64,000 bases of DNA from Lachnospiraceae bacterium (lineage in GTDB: Bacteria; Bacillota; Clostridia; Lachnospirales; Lachnospiraceae), in NCBI GenBank assembly GCA_031280955.1, contig JAITGA010000037.1:41187-105186 (forward strand). The letters are read 5' to 3'. Below the pieces are notes generated by a model. That model did not search any database. It was not told where the DNA came from and saw only the letters and a list, made by a program, of their open reading frames with translations. This document shows, in pieces, positions 36,007 through 45,702 of this stretch. Position 1 is the first letter of the stretch; every line of letters begins with the position of its first letter. A program made the translations under genes and the position numbers.

Positions 36007-36912
36007 CTATCTTGCTTGTTCAGTGTTGCGAATCGCACCCTGTTCCATGAACAGGGCGCGATTCGCAACGGCAATCATTTCAAAGGCAAAGCGAGATGGG
36101 GTGATTTTATCTACTCCCAGTTTTTGGTGCTGTTTCAGCTTTTCCTCGATGGCAACTGCCAAATCACGGGCATGTAAGCGACCGTTTTCATCTGTATAGC
36201 GGTCAATACAAAAAGACTCAATCCGTTTGCCGATATCAGGGCTTTCAAGGGTAGAACGAAGGTCAATCCTCCGGGAAACATTTCCGCCTTTATCATCGAC
36301 AGTTGAAACCCCAAAGCAAAGCCCCATTTGTGGTTCGGAAATCATAATTTCATGTACCCGTCCGGCAAACAGGCATAACATGATATCATCAGCTACCAGA
36401 TCCATCCGCAGGATAGGAAGCGGAGTCCCCTCATCATCAGCGGTTGGCGCTCCGGCGGCATCGAAACCATGAAGATGCAGTCCTTTCATTCTTTTGACCA
36501 GTTCTGAACGCAGGATGAAGCCGCTTACGATTTGAAAATCCACGTCCGCGTTTGCCGTAGGATTGGCAACAGGCTTGTGGTTGGGGTGCATCCGTTTCAT
36601 CCGCGGTGTGTGCTGGTATTCACGGCTCTTACTGACTGCCGCCAATGCCAATTGATCAGAAGCGATATCCCGCATACACACCCTGCCAAGTGAAAAAGCC
36701 CCATCCAGTAATGAATCAGTCCAGTTGACATCGAGGACGAAAAAGCGGATGCTTTCCGCACTCAGCGAAGCCGGGTCAGCGAGCAAATATGTGAGGGGAA
36801 TCCCTTTTAATAAACGCAGCTCATCGGCATAATCACGTAAATCTTCGGGTATGTCGTTGGGAACATATGTTCCCGCATTGGCAGGGGTTTCATTTAGACA
36901 TCGTCGTTTCAT
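36007..36912 (-). CDS. Hypothetical 301-aa protein of the six-gene block
   Basis: Starts at ATG 36912, which overlaps the preceding stop in an ATGA arrangement and has GGAGGGG upstream; the frame is open further but that start is best. No signal peptide, membrane span or known motif. It is mixed alpha/beta (SIRFFVLDVNWTDSLLDG; LPILRMDLVADDIMLCLFAGRVHEI split by a Gly/Pro turn; FAFEMIAVANRALFMEQ). A basic stretch MKRMHPNHKP lies near residue 105. Its tight coupling to the 394-aa gene suggests the two products work in fixed proportion. Confidence 0.75.
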   Translation of the reverse strand: MKRRCLNETPANAGTYVPNDIPEDLRDYADELRLLKGIPLTYLLADPASLSAESIRFFVLDVNWTDSLLDGAFSLGRVCMRDIASDQLALAAVSKSREYQHTPRMKRMHPNHKPVANPTANADVDFQIVSGFILRSELVKRMKGLHLHGFDAAGAPTADDEGTPLPILRMDLVADDIMLCLFAGRVHEIMISEPQMGLCFGVSTVDDKGGNVSRRIDLRSTLESPDIGKRIESFCIDRYTDENGRLHARDLAVAIEEKLKQHQKLGVDKITPSRFAFEMIAVANRALFMEQGAIRNTEQAR

Positions 36913-38093
36913 AATAATTGCCCCTCCGTCAGATTCTTGCATAGTTCTTCCAAATCAACCGTTGCTATGCCAATAAATGAATCGAGCTTCGTCAAATGCT
37001 CATTCATGGCTTGGTTTTTTCGCCATGTCGAGATTTTCTCCGCTTCGCTTCGTCTGCTCAGGGTCATCAGTTTACCGAGATTGAATGCCGCCGCATAGCT
37101 GATGTCGAAAAGTCCGGTTTCGCCATCGAAAATCAATCTACCGTCAGCGGTATATTTCTCCTCACCATTGATATTATCATAACGCTGTGAATGAAACGGC
37201 AGTAGCGGTGAATGGTAAAATGAGTAACTTTTTTCGCCGCTACGCAAATAATGAGGTTTGAGTGCTTTTTCATTTATTTCACCCTTGTTTTGGTTGAGAC
37301 CGTCTATCAAAGAGACGAATGAACGATCCTCAACTTGTTCGGAATAAACATCCCAGTGATATAATGATATCATTCGCACTCGGTCACAGTCGGCAGGAAT
37401 GGCAGTATCCAGATAGCCATCAACGGCAATTAGATGAACGCTGCACTTCTTCGCCTCTTCCTTTCCTGATGGCAGGAAGCGATTGGCAATAATCGTAGAA
37501 AACCAACCGTCCTGTTCTGCCAACTCGTCTTCGGAAGCGGCGAGATTGACGAACTTGGCATGAGTAAGCCATGCCAAATCAGCTTTCTCCGGCATAATCG
37601 CATGATAGGTATCTTTGGTAATCGTAAACACCCTAATCATGTCATCGTCCTTGCATGACTCGATGACAGGACGGGTAAAAGGAAAGAAAACACCATCTTC
37701 CGTATATTGAACGAGAGTACTATATTTCACCTCCGCTTCGTCATGCTTTTCTGCGGCAGTCACTACTACCAACGCCAACCATGGCACAGGAAGACCATTG
37801 ATGTCATTAGTCCAGCACTTGAGCCAAGGGTACTCGGGATTGTTTAACACCATGAATGGCAGTGTCCCCGTGAAATCACCTTGTTGTTCAGGAGCAGGAT
37901 AAACGCTGAAAATATCAGCGGCAGCGAGGTGGGTGATATTAGCTGACACATGAAAATCGGTGGTGACAGTAAATGTCTCATTGACAGGCATGGTGAGTTT
38001 CTGCGTCCCCGTAACTTTATAACTTCCCTCGGAAAGAATGGGACGGTAATGGTCAGCGAGCTTGAAATCTTTTTCGTGTGAGGTCATGTTCAT
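36909..38093 (-). CDS. Hypothetical 394-aa protein of the six-gene block
   Basis: ATG 38093 follows AAGGA and lies 18 bases after the giant gene's stop. It is a soluble protein without a signal peptide. A characteristic stretch PEYPWLKCWTNDINGLPVPWLALVVVTAAE resembles, from memory, uncharacterised proteins with a PWLALL pattern that sit beside LHWALP-type large proteins (the 1109-aa gene here), supporting a conserved module. The C-terminal third is helical with a region rich in Lys and Glu (SRRSEAEKISTWRKNQA). No catalytic motif recognised. Confidence 0.75.
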   Translation of the reverse strand: MNMTSHEKDFKLADHYRPILSEGSYKVTGTQKLTMPVNETFTVTTDFHVSANITHLAAADIFSVYPAPEQQGDFTGTLPFMVLNNPEYPWLKCWTNDINGLPVPWLALVVVTAAEKHDEAEVKYSTLVQYTEDGVFFPFTRPVIESCKDDDMIRVFTITKDTYHAIMPEKADLAWLTHAKFVNLAASEDELAEQDGWFSTIIANRFLPSGKEEAKKCSVHLIAVDGYLDTAIPADCDRVRMISLYHWDVYSEQVEDRSFVSLIDGLNQNKGEINEKALKPHYLRSGEKSYSFYHSPLLPFHSQRYDNINGEEKYTADGRLIFDGETGLFDISYAAAFNLGKLMTLSRRSEAEKISTWRKNQAMNEHLTKLDSFIGIATVDLEELCKNLTEGQLL

Positions 38094-38111
38094 AAGGTTC
38101 CTTTTTTCGGT

Positions 38112-41100
38112 TTATGCGGTGCGATGTATTATATCTTCACTAAACCAATCCTCGGCATCCATGGCGAGAAGAGCGATATCGACATCCGCCGTGATGCCTT
38201 GGGTTGACAGATATTCACGCCGCCGCTGTTTCATAGCGGAACTGTTGGCAGTCTGGCTGAAGCGGGGGAGCGAATCATCGTCACATAGCACCATTTTTTT
38301 CTCAGGGGCAAAGACAAAACTATCGCTAAGTATCATGGTATTATTTTTGTAAAGCTCAAGCAAAGAAATATAACGGGATACAGGGAAAAGCGGCGGTGGG
38401 TCAGCTGCTTGGTTCAAGGTAAAAGTTAATCCACATACGGCATTATTCAGTAAACGTTCTTCTTTTAACCGCTCTGAGGAGGCAGGTGCTTTCTTCCACA
38501 ACGCTGCGGGAAGATTTTGCGTAAGCGTGTTTTTCATGAATTTGTCATTTATGGCAACGCCGTTTCTTTCTACCTTTAATTCTATCCGGGAACTAAGGGG
38601 GGCGTTGTTTACCGGACGGATATTTCCTGATTCGGGTATTTTCGATGAGAGCGAGATGACCAACCCATAAGGTGAGATGATATCAGTACCATCACGGGTT
38701 TTGCCTATCAAACCCGCCATCGTCAAACTCAGGATATCTGCCCCGATGGCTGACCCCATGGGGGTGGTGTTTTGACTGGTATCGCTTAGCAGGAAAGAGT
38801 TTTTGAACTCTTCCCAGGTCAAGGTATTACGGGAGTAATCTGCGCCTTTGGAGAAGGAAATGGTAAATGAGATGATATACCATGTAATCCGTACCGAACC
38901 TTGCATTTCCGGTCCCCACAAATGAAGAGCAGCTGCCAACTCGACCGAGAAAGTCTTGTTGACGAACCACCATTTAATCCGATACGAGGCACCGACGCAG
39001 ACGCCGATTTTGACATCATAGCTAAAAGGCTTCCACATAATCAAAAAATCAGCATAAGCAACGAACCATGCTCGTAGATTACCCGCTATATAAATAGCAC
39101 ACAATTTGCCCCCTGCCATCAGTGTATTGGGGGTCAGGGCAAAGTATAGCTCACCGGAGATGTTGATATTGGCAGAAACATTCCAGTTGAGAGCAAGGCG
39201 GGGAACGACTGGATAATGGTCAGGCTTTTGGTAAGCAGGGTGATAGCCGCCAAGGGTAATGACGAAATCACCGCTGTGGATATTTTCGCCAAACCAGAAA
39301 AAGGCGGCAAATCCTCCGCTTAGTTTGGCATCGCGTGACAATATATAGGATTCGGAGGTAAGACGTGCTTCAACCCCCAAGACCCCTACATGAGGGTTTA
39401 TATATGCTTTCATGGCAAGTTCAGCTTTGGCAACGGGATTAGCAGTAGTGTTGGGGGGAACGGATATCTTCGCTATTCCCAATGCCCCGATTTCCGTATC
39501 ATTACCAAAAGAGACGATGAACAGCATGAATCCATTTACCAACCTGAATGAAGTGAACTTGACCCCGGCAGCAAGAAAACATTGCTTTTTTTCAGTAATG
39601 ACATGGCGGTTGAGTTCAGCGGTAATCTGGGGGTCAAAGCCATTAGTCGCTGCCTTTATCAGTGGGAATTCGGGGACATTTTCTACTTGGGGGAGCAGCA
39701 GCCTTTTGTTATAACCGAAACCTGCCGCCAGACCGGTCACGAAGAAAGCAGGCGGACCGCCGATGGCGGCGGTAAGTGCCAGATAAGCCATCATCGAACC
39801 GTCGCTATATTGACCGACGGCAGCAGCATTTATTGACTTGAACTTGAAAAGCAATGTTCCGGAATATACGTCTTTGCCCGCCTCATTACCCCGCATGAAG
39901 CTACCACCGATGGCAAGTGTTCCATTATCAAAAGCGATGCCAAAACCGGAAAGATAAAAAGTAGGGTTCGCAAGGTCGGTGATATCTATCCCTACTCCGG
40001 CTTCGAGCAGGCTAAAAGTAAGCGGTGATACATTGAGCGATGCGTCAAGCAGTAGTAGTATCCGTTTTCCCTCGACACCGATACCGACCTTGGGAATCGT
40101 GAGAACGGCAAAGGTTTTGCCCAGCTCCAACCATTTGACGGTTGGTTTCGCATCTCCACTCGTGGATACGACAGTACCTTTATCCAAGTCAATATCTGTA
40201 AACTCATCTGTGCTTGCCAATAGACATTCCTGCGGGATAGGAGCATATATATTAAGGGTGAAAAGCTCTCCAAATGCCAGACAAGAAAGCGATACTCCAT
40301 CAGTATTGGAGGCAGTAATCTTGAAATTACTGACGGAGAAGTCAGGTGAATCAGGGGAGATTTTCTTGACTAACTCACCTGCCAGTGGCATATCCAGCAT
40401 ATTTATTTTCATCGCCGGGGTTGTTTGATATGAAATACGCCATTCAAACCCATCATTGGCATTGATGGCGGCGGTGACTGTACCGATGTTGGTGGTAGTA
40501 CTAAGTAAAAATGCTTTTTGGTTTACCACATACTCGATGCTGATGTCACTAATGGCAAAATCGCCGATAAAAGCGGGGAGATTTGCGATGTCGATACCCA
40601 GTTCGGCGGCGATATTGCCAAAATTGAGACCGATGGGAGCAATGCTGCCTTTGATGATGAAATCATCGTTTTCCTTGATCATGACAAGAGATATCGCTGT
40701 TTCACAGATGGTAACAGCAGCGATTACCGTAAATTCCAACGGTTGGTTTGCAATCGAGGTGATTCGAAGAGCAAATCGGTCAATGGTGAACCGGTCGCTG
40801 ATATTCAGGACATTCTCAAAATCGGCAAAGGCAGTAAAAGCACTGTCTTTTGACTGATAAGACAGGCATAGGGTGCGAATATTTGCCGATAGGAAATCAA
40901 GCGGAAATGCTGATAGAGTAAAAGCGGCGGGGTTACTCACCGTATCAATGGCAGAAGAATAGTCAGCTTCGGAGATTTCCATGACTGAGGCTATAGCATT
41001 GACAATCAATGTGGATTCGAGATTTAGTATCAAATCACGTAAGCTATAATCAAGGTCAGAGTGTGCCATCGCATCAAATTCGAAACTACCGTCAGCATCA

Positions 41101-44100
41101 TATTTGCCGTGCAAATGAAACGATAAACCACCGAGACGAAGCGATCCTGCCAACGCCAAATCACCAAAAGTGCTATCGCGAAAATCGAGAGCAAAGTGGA
41201 TATCCTCGATTGCGAGCAGAGCCCCACCTACCGGGAAACTCATCACATCGGTAGCAGACAGAGTGAGGGAATAGTCATTATGAGCCAAATCAACTACCAA
41301 CTCCATATCAGTCAGCTTGATGGCAGGGAGGTTTACATTGATGGCGAAAACATCAGCCACTTTGGCAAAATCTAGGTTTGAACCATCTGCCAACTGCGCT
41401 ATAATTATCTGTTCCGAAGAAAACATGAGGTCAAAGACAGTAGTTGCCAGCGTCCATTTGCCGAGAACAGTATACTCAATTTGCCTTTTTTGGTTGTCAA
41501 AAGGATAAACAATCTTGATGTCAAAATATGGGTGGACGGTAATTTTGTCACCATATATCGTCCATGGATGGGAGGCAGTGATGGTGAAATCAAGGGAAGA
41601 TATCGTATTTTCCCTGATCGTTATGGAAAGATTCCTAAGCCCCAGCGAACCAAAGATACTCTCCTCAGCGGGCAGGATAGCAGCGATGGGGATGACATCA
41701 TCGACACCCAGAAGTGTGAGTAACTCTTTCATGGTCAGTACTTTGCCATCTTCATATTCACCGTAGATATGGATATGTTTGTCGCAAAGCGAGATTATCA
41801 TTGACAGTTCCAGAGTTTGCGTAGCGGCGATATGTGAGATGAGTTTTATATGGGGTGAGGGCGAATTGTTATTAAGTCCGCTGTGAATGACGACATTACT
41901 GATAATAAATGAAAGCCTCTCGTTGATTTTGAACGAAAAGTTGATGTTTAGGCAAGCAGAAAAATCAAGTTTTTCTCCATCATCAGAGATAGTTATGTGG
42001 AATCTTTCGCTGTCTTTCAAAGGAATGATAGCTTTGATATTCTCCCAGAGTGGTGATGCGGTAGTGGCGGTAGCATCAAAAACCAACGTTTCTCCCAAGG
42101 TGAGTCCGTCAATATCTGTGAAAGTGATGTCCGCAAGCAAAGGTCTGATTTGGTCGCCGATGACACAATGGGGAAGATTCGCAAAGTCTTGGGAAAAATT
42201 GTAATGGCAAAGAGATGATGAGATATTGGCGTAGAGAGTAGCGAGTCTTTTCGTAGATTTAGTTGGTGGTGTAATAGCAAAAAAGAACTTGTCAGATGGT
42301 TTGTCACCAAAAGTCTTCACATTCAGTTGCGTGAAGCTGCGGACTGTTACCCCGGTAAATGCGCCGGAATATCCTGATTCGCGGGCGGCAAGGGAATCAG
42401 GTTCGTATGTGATCGGCTTTGACCACCGTGGTACTTCAAATCCTTGACTGGAAAGTAAACTGCGTAGCAAATTAATAGCATCTTTCAGATGTGGCAGAGT
42501 TTTATAGTGTTTTTTCTTGATTTGCGCCATAATTCGCGCCGGATTCGTCCATGCGTTGGGATAGGGGGTAGGCGGTAATGTAGACTCGAGTGTTTCAAAA
42601 GGATCGTCATATGTAGGCAGTTCCGGCTTTTCGATTAAGGTTTCTTCATGGCGGAAAAAAGAGTTAATGTTAGATTTCTGTTCATCATCGAGTTTTTTGC
42701 CTTCGCACAAAATAGACGAGTAAGCTCCCTCAAAAGTCTCAACAAGGGTGTGGACAGCATTGATTCTTTTGTCATAATAAAGCCGCCAGAAAGTAAACAT
42801 CGTCGATATGATGATGGCACTGATGGAGATTTGCTTGCCATCTACGGGTATCGTAGCTGTTCTGCGACCAGCCCTACCCAGATGCCGGGAATAAAAATCA
42901 ATCAACCCGGTAGTGTGACCGGACGGTCCGCCCCAGAGCGGTAAGAGATAATGGCGATAGGTCATGGTGGCGATGTGTTTTTCGTCGCGCATCCAGTTCC
43001 ATAAAAGTGAGTTTTTCGTCTTTCCTCTATTTGTGGCTATGACGAGGGTGGGAATGAAATGGCGGGTCGATGCTTCGGTAATGTCACACCTGATGACGAA
43101 ATCATGAGTGACACCCGGCTTAAAAGTGTCAAGGGGAGCTGCCATAGAGTAACGGTTGATGGTTTTGGTGTCTTCAAACTTTCGGATATCATTGATAATT
43201 ATCGCACAACGTATAGGCGGCGGGAGTCTTTTGAATATAGTGATGCTCTCATCGATAATTTTCTGGGGTTTTCCTGTTGCGGGGATATACTCTAAATCAC
43301 TTGCTACACCCAATGCACATTCAATCAAAGTTACCAATGCCGTCCATTGCATATCAATATCTAGAGTGGATAATGAAGGGAAGTAGAAATGGAGATATTC
43401 GGTAACGGAAAGTGGTTCTCTTTCTCGGATTTTCTCTTGCACTAAAAACAATTCATGAAAAGTAATCAGTCCGCTGAGTGTTTGCTTACCCACGGTGATA
43501 TTATCGAAGTTAGTGTGAATAATTATACTGATAAGATGTCTTTGTGCCAATAAAAGTTGTTCAGAAAGACAAAACTCGAGAGCATAGATCTTTTCCAGTC
43601 TCTTGGTGGCGCAAGTCGTGATTTCCCCCATCACTGCTCGTGCCAGTTCCGTCATATCACGGCAAATCCGCACTTGATCACGGCTTGATTTTTCCAGTTT
43701 CTTGAGCTCTACCGAAGCAGGGTTGCGAATCATTTCCTCAATGATTTTTTTCGTTGCCAGAGTCATATAAGCCTCAGGGAACGAATCCCAGTTCATTATA
43801 TATTGTGAGCCGAGGGTTTGTGGTCTCACCCCGCTGCTAACCAATACATTGCCTATCATCGGATGCGCCCATGCGTCAAAGACATCATTGATAAGTTCAA
43901 TATATTGCGGGTCGCGTGAGCGATAAACAGCAAAGATATCAATACCATATTGATTAAGAAACTGCCGATTCATATCAATACAAACAGGGTCGATCTCGGC
44001 ACAGCTGAATACGGCAGCTATTAATTCATTGAGATTAGTGATGGGTAATATAGGTTTGCCCGGCTGAACAAAATTGATTTGATTCCATGACACGAAAAAG

Positions 44101-44204
44101 ACGTTTTTTTCTTTTAATTCTTCACCTTGGTATGTGGAGAGTATAGCATATCTGGTATCTGGAGGGGCAGGGGGTACACGTCGCCTGAGCATAAACAATA
44201 TCAT
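38112..44204 (-). CDS. Giant 2030-aa protein with DUF6603-like beta-rich region
   Basis: First gene of the six-gene block, ATG 44204 (ATG 44192 possible). Residues ~1-600 are mostly helical; ~600-1850 are beta-rich with long amphipathic strands. Features recalled from DUF6603 include PPAFFVTGLAAGFGYNKR, FVITLGGYHPAY, VVPRLALNWNVSA and LMAGGKLCAIYIAG. Before this, three units share a pattern of a Gly/Asp turn, LGIDI...LP and a strand pair (coding bases about 41580-41776, 41246-41407 and 40495-40665). There is no signal peptide and no obvious membrane helix despite high hydrophobic strand content. Function unknown; the strand repeats could form a long lipid-binding groove or scaffold, which is inference. 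Confidence 0.8.
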   Translation of the reverse strand: MILFMLRRRVPPAPPDTRYAILSTYQGEELKEKNVFFVSWNQINFVQPGKPILPITNLNELIAAVFSCAEIDPVCIDMNRQFLNQYGIDIFAVYRSRDPQYIELINDVFDAWAHPMIGNVLVSSGVRPQTLGSQYIMNWDSFPEAYMTLATKKIIEEMIRNPASVELKKLEKSSRDQVRICRDMTELARAVMGEITTCATKRLEKIYALEFCLSEQLLLAQRHLISIIIHTNFDNITVGKQTLSGLITFHELFLVQEKIREREPLSVTEYLHFYFPSLSTLDIDMQWTALVTLIECALGVASDLEYIPATGKPQKIIDESITIFKRLPPPIRCAIIINDIRKFEDTKTINRYSMAAPLDTFKPGVTHDFVIRCDITEASTRHFIPTLVIATNRGKTKNSLLWNWMRDEKHIATMTYRHYLLPLWGGPSGHTTGLIDFYSRHLGRAGRRTATIPVDGKQISISAIIISTMFTFWRLYYDKRINAVHTLVETFEGAYSSILCEGKKLDDEQKSNINSFFRHEETLIEKPELPTYDDPFETLESTLPPTPYPNAWTNPARIMAQIKKKHYKTLPHLKDAINLLRSLLSSQGFEVPRWSKPITYEPDSLAARESGYSGAFTGVTVRSFTQLNVKTFGDKPSDKFFFAITPPTKSTKRLATLYANISSSLCHYNFSQDFANLPHCVIGDQIRPLLADITFTDIDGLTLGETLVFDATATTASPLWENIKAIIPLKDSERFHITISDDGEKLDFSACLNINFSFKINERLSFIISNVVIHSGLNNNSPSPHIKLISHIAATQTLELSMIISLCDKHIHIYGEYEDGKVLTMKELLTLLGVDDVIPIAAILPAEESIFGSLGLRNLSITIRENTISSLDFTITASHPWTIYGDKITVHPYFDIKIVYPFDNQKRQIEYTVLGKWTLATTVFDLMFSSEQIIIAQLADGSNLDFAKVADVFAINVNLPAIKLTDMELVVDLAHNDYSLTLSATDVMSFPVGGALLAIEDIHFALDFRDSTFGDLALAGSLRLGGLSFHLHGKYDADGSFEFDAMAHSDLDYSLRDLILNLESTLIVNAIASVMEISEADYSSAIDTVSNPAAFTLSAFPLDFLSANIRTLCLSYQSKDSAFTAFADFENVLNISDRFTIDRFALRITSIANQPLEFTVIAAVTICETAISLVMIKENDDFIIKGSIAPIGLNFGNIAAELGIDIANLPAFIGDFAISDISIEYVVNQKAFLLSTTTNIGTVTAAINANDGFEWRISYQTTPAMKINMLDMPLAGELVKKISPDSPDFSVSNFKITASNTDGVSLSCLAFGELFTLNIYAPIPQECLLASTDEFTDIDLDKGTVVSTSGDAKPTVKWLELGKTFAVLTIPKVGIGVEGKRILLLLDASLNVSPLTFSLLEAGVGIDITDLANPTFYLSGFGIAFDNGTLAIGGSFMRGNEAGKDVYSGTLLFKFKSINAAAVGQYSDGSMMAYLALTAAIGGPPAFFVTGLAAGFGYNKRLLLPQVENVPEFPLIKAATNGFDPQITAELNRHVITEKKQCFLAAGVKFTSFRLVNGFMLFIVSFGNDTEIGALGIAKISVPPNTTANPVAKAELAMKAYINPHVGVLGVEARLTSESYILSRDAKLSGGFAAFFWFGENIHSGDFVITLGGYHPAYQKPDHYPVVPRLALNWNVSANINISGELYFALTPNTLMAGGKLCAIYIAGNLRAWFVAYADFLIMWKPFSYDVKIGVCVGASYRIKWWFVNKTFSVELAAALHLWGPEMQGSVRITWYIISFTISFSKGADYSRNTLTWEEFKNSFLLSDTSQNTTPMGSAIGADILSLTMAGLIGKTRDGTDIISPYGLVISLSSKIPESGNIRPVNNAPLSSRIELKVERNGVAINDKFMKNTLTQNLPAALWKKAPASSERLKEERLLNNAVCGLTFTLNQAADPPPLFPVSRYISLLELYKNNTMILSDSFVFAPEKKMVLCDDDSLPRFSQTANSSAMKQRRREYLSTQGITADVDIALLAMDAEDWFSEDIIHRTA

Positions 44205-44216
44205 GGAAACCCCCTG
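44168..44216 (-). promoter_or_regulatory. Inverted repeat around the start codon of the giant gene
   Basis: CAGGGGGT and ACCCCCTG (44209-44216 and 44168-44175) are perfect complements on either side of the start codon at 44204-44202. In the message the first copy includes the purine-rich stretch expected to be the ribosome binding site, so folding would hide it. A role in translation control is inferred. Confidence 0.5.
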
Positions 44217-44280
44217 TCCCTATCATACGCTTTGTCTCACCATGCGCTTGCAACTCAGCAAGCAATTGGCATCGGCAACA

Positions 44281-45489
44281 TTATTCACATAACCAATCAA
44301 CTATATTTTTGACTTTGATACCATTATAGCTCTCAACATATGTTTTGTCACTAGTAATTATTAGTTTTTCGTGGTTATCGTTAATTATTCTGAGTGGTGT
44401 AAGCTCTCGTTCCAGTGTTTGGCTGTCACCTAAGGTTTCAGACACTTGTATATACATCTTACTACTCGCCTTTTCGGCAATGAAATCAATTTCCCTTTCA
44501 TTAACCTTTCCAATGAAAACATTATACCCACATCGTTTGAGTTCGAGATAAACGATATTTTCCAGAATATGTCCTCTGTCCACGTCCCGATACCCCAAAA
44601 GAGTATTTCGCAAACCAATATCAACAATGTAGTATTTCCCGAGCGTTTTTAGTAGATTTTTGCCTTTAATATCGTAGCGTTTTGCTTCATAAAAAATGAA
44701 TGCTTTTTTTAACGCACCAATATAGTTTTCAATTGTGCTTACTGCGGGCGTTTTTCGAGTGTTTTCGATACGTTTTTCGTTTATAAGCTTATTAGCAATG
44801 GAGTTTGAAGAGGTTGAGTTTCCTATATTATCAGCCATAAAAGCAACGATTTTGTGTAACAACTCTTCATCTTTTATGTTACTCTTGCCAATAACATCTT
44901 TCATTATAACAGTACTATATATTCCATCTAGCACATCGATAATTCTATCTAGATTGTGGGTAAGTTCCACAGTAGATGGGAAACCGCCGAATTTGAGGTA
45001 GTGTTGAAAGCTTGTATCGCTTTTTTCGGTATTATGGAAATCTAAGTATTCCTTATATGATAATGGATAGACCTCTATTTCTACATAACGACCAGAGATT
45101 AATGTTGAAAGCTCACCAGATAACAGCATTGCATTTGAGCCAGTAATATATATGTCACAATCAAAATCCACCTTAAATGAGTTGACAGCTTTTTCCCAAG
45201 CGATTACATTTTGCGGTTCATCTATCAATAAATACACTTTACCATTTTCAGGAAGATGCTTACAAATATAGTCATAAAAAAGATTGCAATCAGTAATATC
45301 TCTGTATTTCATACTTTCAAAGTTTATGTGGAGAATATTTTCGCATGGTATTTTACGTTTTTTTAGTTCCTCAGAAAGTAATTTGAGCAAAGTTGATTTA
45401 CCGCATCTGCGAACGCCGGTAATTACTTTTATAACATCTTTATCAAGAAACTCAAGTAATGTATTCAAATAATTTTGACGATTTTTCAT
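44281..45489 (-). CDS. AAA ATPase with DUF4143 C-terminal domain
   Basis: 402 residues. The N-terminal ATPase (AAA_14) has Walker A GVRRCGKST, Walker B VYLLIDEPQN and sensor region IYITGSNAMLLSGEL. The C-terminal part is DUF4143, ending in a restriction-endonuclease-like segment (GYNVFIGKVNEREIDFIAE) that may keep a nuclease fold. These proteins are common, often in variable regions, and their role is unclear. The stop is 77 bases upstream of the giant gene on the same strand. It could be the first gene of that unit or independent; its AT-rich composition is unlike the six-gene block. Confidence 0.9.
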   Translation of the reverse strand: MKNRQNYLNTLLEFLDKDVIKVITGVRRCGKSTLLKLLSEELKKRKIPCENILHINFESMKYRDITDCNLFYDYICKHLPENGKVYLLIDEPQNVIAWEKAVNSFKVDFDCDIYITGSNAMLLSGELSTLISGRYVEIEVYPLSYKEYLDFHNTEKSDTSFQHYLKFGGFPSTVELTHNLDRIIDVLDGIYSTVIMKDVIGKSNIKDEELLHKIVAFMADNIGNSTSSNSIANKLINEKRIENTRKTPAVSTIENYIGALKKAFIFYEAKRYDIKGKNLLKTLGKYYIVDIGLRNTLLGYRDVDRGHILENIVYLELKRCGYNVFIGKVNEREIDFIAEKASSKMYIQVSETLGDSQTLERELTPLRIINDNHEKLIITSDKTYVESYNGIKVKNIVDWLCE

Positions 45490-45540
45490 GTATGTTCACC
45501 TCAGTAATAGGATAACATAGCAATACGTAAAAATCAATAG

Positions 45541-45635
45541 TTTTCAAGTTGTAACTCAAAAACTTCTTTTTAAAAGAGAGTTTTCAAGTTACAACTCAAA
45601 AACTTCCTTTTGGAAGAGGGTTTTCGAGTTGCAAC
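45541..45635. repeat. 40-bp tandem repeat in a divergent promoter region
   Basis: Two full units (45541-45580, 45581-45620) and a 15-base third copy each start TTTTCAAGTTGTAACTC or a close variant. Each full unit contains the near-palindrome AGTTGTAACT/AGTTACAACT and a short hairpin (CTTCC-tttt-GGAAG in unit 2). The 213-base interval 45490-45702 separates the leftward ATPase from the rightward glycan operon, so an operator array is plausible. No unique spacers are present. Confidence 0.8.
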
Positions 45636-45702
45636 CCCCACCAATGTTTTCTATTGTGTATAAAGCGCAAACATAGTACACTATGTAAAGTCGATCAAGT
45701 AA

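Noticed and set aside
45541..45635. 40-bp repeats as a CRISPR array
   Set aside because: Units abut directly with no unique spacers and there are no cas genes nearby.
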